A DNA stretch of 64,000 bases from Massilia terrae (GTDB lineage Bacteria; Pseudomonadota; Gammaproteobacteria; Burkholderiales; Burkholderiaceae_D), in the NCBI RefSeq assembly GCF_024753145.1, contig NZ_JANUGU010000005.1, positions 248,001 through 312,000 on the forward strand, in the 5' to 3' direction. This document shows, in pieces, positions 60,967-64,000 of the stretch. The notes under the pieces are model-generated. The model was not told the origin of the DNA and did no database searches. It worked only from the letters and a program-made list of their open reading frames with translations. Position 1 is the stretch's first letter. Each line of letters opens with the position of its first letter. The position numbers and the translations under genes are program-made.

Positions 60967-61339
60967 CGCGCATCTCCTTCACCAGGCGGGTCAGCTCGTC
61001 GAGGTCTTCCTTGGTCAGCTTCTGCTGCTTGCCGAAGTGCGCCACCAGCGGTGCGATGCGTCCGCCGAACAGGCGCTCGACCATGCCGACACTTTCGGTG
61101 GTCAGCCACTGCTCGCGCTTGAGCACCGGGCTGTACAGGTAGCGGCGCCCGTCCTTGCGCGCGCTGACGGCACCCTTCTTCAGCAAGCGGTTGAGCAGGG
61201 TCTTGACGGTCGCTTCCTGCCAGTCCTGCTCGGGGGCAAGCGCGGCCACGACGTCCTCCGCCGGCATCGCCGCGGCCGACTGCCACAACACTTCCATGAC
61301 TTGCGACTCGGCGTCGCTGATCGCGATCTGCTTCTTCAT
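60956..61339 (-). CDS. BlaI/MecI/CopY family transcriptional repressor
   Basis: A 127-residue winged-helix repressor. The DNA-binding domain is ISDAESQVMEVLWQSAAAMPAEDVVAALAPEQDWQEATVKTLLNRLLKKGAVSARKDGRRYLYSP, followed by a helical dimerisation and cleavage region (LFGGRIAPLVAHFGKQQKLTKEDLDELTRLVKEM). The downstream M56 protease is its likely partner. A long palindrome covers its own start codon and a second operator lies just upstream, so it should repress itself and the protease. ATG at 61339. Confidence 0.93.
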   Translation of the reverse strand: MKKQIAISDAESQVMEVLWQSAAAMPAEDVVAALAPEQDWQEATVKTLLNRLLKKGAVSARKDGRRYLYSPVLKREQWLTTESVGMVERLFGGRIAPLVAHFGKQQKLTKEDLDELTRLVKEMRDGD

Positions 61340-61389
61340 TCGAATTCGATTACAGGCGTAATTGAATTCGAATGATTACAAAAGTAATC
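61338..61389. promoter_or_regulatory. Operator palindromes for the BlaI-type repressor
   Basis: Two sites of the form GATTAC-N4-GTAAT(C/T) lie at 61348-61363 and 61374-61389, 26 bases centre to centre. The first sits inside a longer inverted repeat (61338-61373): ATTCGAATTCGATTAC, AGGC, GTAATTGAATTCGAAT, with one mismatch. It overlaps the repressor ATG. The TTACNNNNGTAA core resembles BlaI/MecI operators (TACANNNTGTA-like). Confidence 0.75.
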
Positions 61390-61536
61390 GTCAAGGTCAA
61401 CAACTTTCGCTATTGGTTTTGTTGCCCTGCTCCAAGCTGCAAATATAGGTGTTGAAAAATGAATCGGGCATGTACATATGCTCTTGACGGGTTCATACGT
61501 GAACTTGCGTCTACACACTTTGCAGGAGGAGATGAA

Positions 61537-62043
61537 ATGGCGATTTTTGATGATCCAGTCCAACCTTCCCACCCGATGGACCCGGTCGAGCATCCGCTCG
61601 ATTTACTGCTGCGCGACCACGAGATGGTGCGCAAGCTGGCCGACAAATACTGCAACACCGACGACAAGGCAGTGAAAAAGCAGGCTGCAACGCAATTGGT
61701 TCAAGCCATCCATACCCACTCTCGCGTGGAAGAGTCCGTCTTCTATCCGGGCGTGCGCCAGATCGATGCGGCCATGATCGGCCACTTCGAGCAGGATCAC
61801 CAGAAGGTCGATGACCTGATCGCGGCGCTGCAGGGCATGAAGCTTGACGAGCAGCAAGCAGACCGCCTGATGATGGAACTGATTCCCGCAGTGCTGCACC
61901 ACATCGAGCAGGAAGAAAAGGAATTCTTCCCCAAGCTGGAGCGCGCCAATATGGACATGGCGCCGATCGGACTCCAGATGCAATCGTTCGAAGCGAACCT
62001 GATCCACATGCAAGCGCAAGCCGGCATCGACATGCGTCGCTGA
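61537..62043 (+). CDS. Hemerythrin domain protein
   Basis: A 168-residue four-helix protein of the HHE/hemerythrin type that binds a di-iron centre and oxygen or nitric oxide. The ligand histidines and acids are visible in LLRDHEMVRKLADKY, AIHTHSRVEESVFYPGV, IGHFEQDHQKVDDLI and VLHHIEQEEKEFFPKL. Cytosolic. ATG at 61537 has GGAGGA at ideal distance; the frame from 61459 adds unrelated residues. Divergent from the BlaI gene by about 200 bases and followed by its own terminator. Confidence 0.92.
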   Translation: MAIFDDPVQPSHPMDPVEHPLDLLLRDHEMVRKLADKYCNTDDKAVKKQAATQLVQAIHTHSRVEESVFYPGVRQIDAAMIGHFEQDHQKVDDLIAALQGMKLDEQQADRLMMELIPAVLHHIEQEEKEFFPKLERANMDMAPIGLQMQSFEANLIHMQAQAGIDMRR

Positions 62044-62062
62044 GCGCGAAATCGTCGCATCC

Positions 62063-62091
62063 ACGCCACCGTCCAGGTGGCGTTCTTTCTT
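62063..62091 (+). terminator. Terminator after the hemerythrin gene
   Basis: ACGCCACC pairs with GGTGGCGT around GTCCA and is followed by TCTTTCTT, 20 bases after the stop. Confidence 0.7.
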
Positions 62092-62173
62092 CGTTGACAG
62101 CCACCGCCAGCCGCGCGCCACGCGCGAAGCGATTGGCTTAACTTAGCGGCCGATGCTTTGAAAGGAGATCCCG

Positions 62174-62387
62174 ATGCTGAACCGAGTTGTGACCGTGGCC
62201 GCCCTTGCAGTGGGCGGCATGATGCTTCTATAAACCGGACGGGGCCGTGGAAAAAATCGGCGCCGCGCTGGGCGCCATGCGGCTGGAAGCGCGGCAGAAC
62301 TTGCAGCGCTTTAAGGAAATGCTGGAGCAGCGCGGGCACGAGAGCGGCGCGTGGCGGGGATCGATCCCGCAGCAGTCCACGCACTGA
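62174..62387 (+). pseudogene. Small gene split by a one-base frameshift
   Basis: AAGGAG lies at perfect distance before ATG 62174, which opens MLNRVVTVAALAVGGMMLL and then stops at 62231-62233. In the next frame the sequence continues as YKPDGAVEKIGAALGAMRLEARQ and on to a stop at 62385-62387. Removing one base near 62228 (CTTCTATAA to CTTTATAA) joins the halves into a protein of about 65 residues with a membrane helix and a charged helical tail. Either a recent inactivation or a sequencing error. The family is not recognised. Confidence 0.55.
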
Positions 62388-62408
62388 TGCGTGCGCGCCG
62401 GTCAAAAA

Positions 62409-62448
62409 AGAGAACGTCGTTCCCGCGTCCGCGGGAACGACGTTCTCT
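62409..62448. repeat. Palindromic intergenic repeat, copy 9 (single hairpin)
   Basis: A perfect palindrome with 18-base arms (AGAGAACGTCGTTCCCGC and its complement) around GTCC. Same TTCCCGC variant as copy 2. It lies just before the end of the convergent M13 peptidase gene and after the frameshifted small gene. Confidence 0.85.
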
Positions 62449-62467
62449 CTTATACAATCAGTTGCGA

Positions 62468-64000
62468 TCACCAAACGCGGCAGCGCTTCTCCTTGACCAT
62501 CGGCTGCCCCGCCTTGCACTGGAAGGCCTGCTGGAACTGCGGCATGTTCACCATCAAGCCGTTGACGCGGAAGCGGCCCGGCGAGTGCGGGTCGGTCATC
62601 GCGTGCACGCGCAGGTTTTCCGGACGGTCGTTTTCGCAGGCCCATTGTGCGTAGCCGACGAAGAAGCGCTGCTCCGGCGTCAGGCCATCACGCATCGGCT
62701 GGGCTTGCTGCGGCAAGCTCGCCATCTGTTCCTTCCATGCCATCCAGCCGAGGATCAGGCCACCGAGATCGGCCACGTCTTCGCCCAGCGTCAGCTTGCT
62801 GTTGATCTTGATGTCGTCCACCACCGTGTACTGCGCGTACTGGTCGACGATGCATTGCGCACGCTCCTCGAAGGCCTTGGCGTCCTTCTTCGTCCACCAG
62901 TCCTTCAGGTTGCCATGTTCGTCGAACTGGCGGCCTTCGTCGTCGAAGGCGTGGGTCAGCTCGTGGCCGATGGTGCCGCCGGTGTTGCCGTAGTTGGGCG
63001 CGTCATCCATTTTCGGATCGAACAGCGGCGGCTGCAGCACGCCAGCCGGGAAGTTGATGTCGTTCATCTGCGGGTTGAAGTAGGCGTTCACCGTCGGCGG
63101 CGTCATGCCCCATTCGCTGCGGTCAAGCGGCTTGCCGATCTTGGCTAACTGGCGCTTCACTTCGAACTCGTTGCCGCGCACCACGTTGCCGACGAAGTCG
63201 CCCGGCTTCACGACGTAAGCCGCGTAATCGCGCCATTTGTCCGGGTAGCCAATCTTGTTGACGATCGCGGCCAGCTTGGCCTGCGCGCGCTTCTTGGTAT
63301 CCGGGCTCATCCAGTCGAGCTCCTCGATGTCCTTCTTCATCGCGTCTTCGATCTGGCGCGTCATGTGCAGGGACTTGGCCTTGAGCTCGGGCGCGAAGGC
63401 GCGCGCCACGAATTCCTGGCCCAGCGCTTCGCCGAGCTGGGTGTCGACCAGGCGCACGCAACGCTTCCAGCGCGGCGGCTGCTGCTGGACGCCGCGCAGG
63501 GTCTTGCTGAAGAAGGCAAAATTTTCCTTGTCGAAGTTCGACGACAAGGCCGGCGCCATCGAGTGCATCACGTGCCAGCGCAGATAGGTCTGGATCGCCG
63601 CCAGGTCCTTGCTGCCCAGCAGCTTGGCGAATTCCTTGAAGAAGGCCGGCTCGGTGACGTTGAAGCTGTCGAGCTTCGGCTTGCCGACAGCGGCCAGGTA
63701 GGCGTGCCAGTCGAAGCCGGGTGTCAATGCCTGCAGGCCCTTGTCGTCCATCTTGTGGAACAGCTTGTAGGGATCGCGCTTGTCGACCCGCGACAGCGAG
63801 GCCTTGGCCAACGCGGTCTCGATCTCCATCACCGTGGCGGCGGCGCGTTGGGCCTGCGCGGCGCTCGCGCCGGACAGCTGGAACATATGGGCGACGTGGG
63901 CCACGTACTTGTCGCGGATTTCCTTCGACTTGGCATCAGTCTTCAGGTAGGAATCGCGGTCCGGCAGGCCGAGGCCGCCTGCGCCCGCAAAGGCGATCAC
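62468..64000 (-). CDS. M13 family metallopeptidase (neprilysin-like), partial
   Basis: The last 510 residues of an M13 zinc endopeptidase; the N-terminus lies beyond the right edge. The family signs are NAYFNPQMNDINFPAGVLQPP, the zinc motif GHELTHAFDDEGRQFD, the third-ligand region LGEDVADLGG, and the C-terminal CRVW. Bacterial members are usually exported and attached to the envelope, where they cleave oligopeptides. The signal peptide, if any, is not visible here. Confidence 0.94.
   Translation of the reverse strand: MIAFAGAGGLGLPDRDSYLKTDAKSKEIRDKYVAHVAHMFQLSGASAAQAQRAAATVMEIETALAKASLSRVDKRDPYKLFHKMDDKGLQALTPGFDWHAYLAAVGKPKLDSFNVTEPAFFKEFAKLLGSKDLAAIQTYLRWHVMHSMAPALSSNFDKENFAFFSKTLRGVQQQPPRWKRCVRLVDTQLGEALGQEFVARAFAPELKAKSLHMTRQIEDAMKKDIEELDWMSPDTKKRAQAKLAAIVNKIGYPDKWRDYAAYVVKPGDFVGNVVRGNEFEVKRQLAKIGKPLDRSEWGMTPPTVNAYFNPQMNDINFPAGVLQPPLFDPKMDDAPNYGNTGGTIGHELTHAFDDEGRQFDEHGNLKDWWTKKDAKAFEERAQCIVDQYAQYTVVDDIKINSKLTLGEDVADLGGLILGWMAWKEQMASLPQQAQPMRDGLTPEQRFFVGYAQWACENDRPENLRVHAMTDPHSPGRFRVNGLMVNMPQFQQAFQCKAGQPMVKEKRCRVW

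Noticed and set aside
4244-62448. CRISPR array or insertion-sequence ends for the repeated palindromes
   Set aside because: Copies are kilobases apart without regular spacers, no cas or transposase gene is present, and no target-site duplications are visible.
1-64000. tRNA or rRNA genes
   Set aside because: I looked in the intergenic gaps for cloverleaf arms and TTCGA-type T-loops and found none convincing. A tRNAscan-type search would settle it.

Overview
The window comes from the chromosome of a high-GC betaproteobacterium, most likely family Oxalobacteraceae near Massilia, Telluria or Duganella. This rests on gene content and order and is an inference. Supporting signs are the complete aa3-type cytochrome oxidase and assembly cluster with its DUF2970 and small-assembly genes, BPSS1780- and TIGR03118-family proteins, glcDEF, and paired pilT/pilU. 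It reads as core chromosome: I see no insertion sequence, prophage, integrase, CRISPR array, tRNA or rRNA.

Layout. 1-9300: a minus-strand respiratory block running ctaC-ctaD-small assembly protein-ctaG-DUF2970-ctaE, then surf1, an SCO-like protein, ctaA, ctaB and sco. A good sigma70-type promoter lies about 270 bases before ctaC. 9352-15386: bioC, comF, trmL, an FAD-linked oxidase, a SnoaL-like protein, rfaE2 and a PilU-like ATPase. 15536-16477: oxyR, with both redox cysteines at the E. coli positions. 16536-21003: a compact envelope-signalling locus (ECF sigma, anti-sigma, subtilase, porin) followed by a beta-propeller gene that carries the same promoter motif as the sigma operon. 21125-23218: an outer-membrane protein and a Cyc2-like cytochrome-porin fusion. 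23412-27533: FUSC transporter, ubiA and the DUF883/YqjE/YqjK trio. 27695-31486: proC, yggS, pilT and pilU. 31493-35944: small proteins, glutathione peroxidase, an Ala/Lys-rich exported protein, a HAD hydrolase and a glycolipid-type glycosyltransferase. 36059-44581: glycolate oxidase (glcDEF), a cobalamin adenosyltransferase, a rhomboid protease, and the isoprenoid operon xseB-ispA-dxs. 44932-51900: a Rieske oxygenase, EamA transporter, sulfurtransferase, GST, ZIP transporter, Tat-exported dienelactone hydrolase and a DUF4382 lipoprotein. 52042-64000: polA, thrB and neighbours, uvrD, a BlaI/M56 pair with an operator palindrome over the start codon, hemerythrin, and an M13 peptidase cut by the right edge.

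Two patterns stand out. First, the sigma operon and the adjacent TIGR03118 gene share a bipartite motif (GATTGAACCTTG, 12 bases, GGWATT) at the right distance from their starts. The anti-sigma factor's outer domain resembles a subtilase propeptide and the next gene encodes a subtilase, which suggests proteolysis-triggered signalling. Second, nine copies of a palindromic repeat built on GTCGT(C/T)CC...GG(G/A)ACGAC lie between genes, seven of them at convergent gene ends, where they probably act as bidirectional terminators or REP-like elements.
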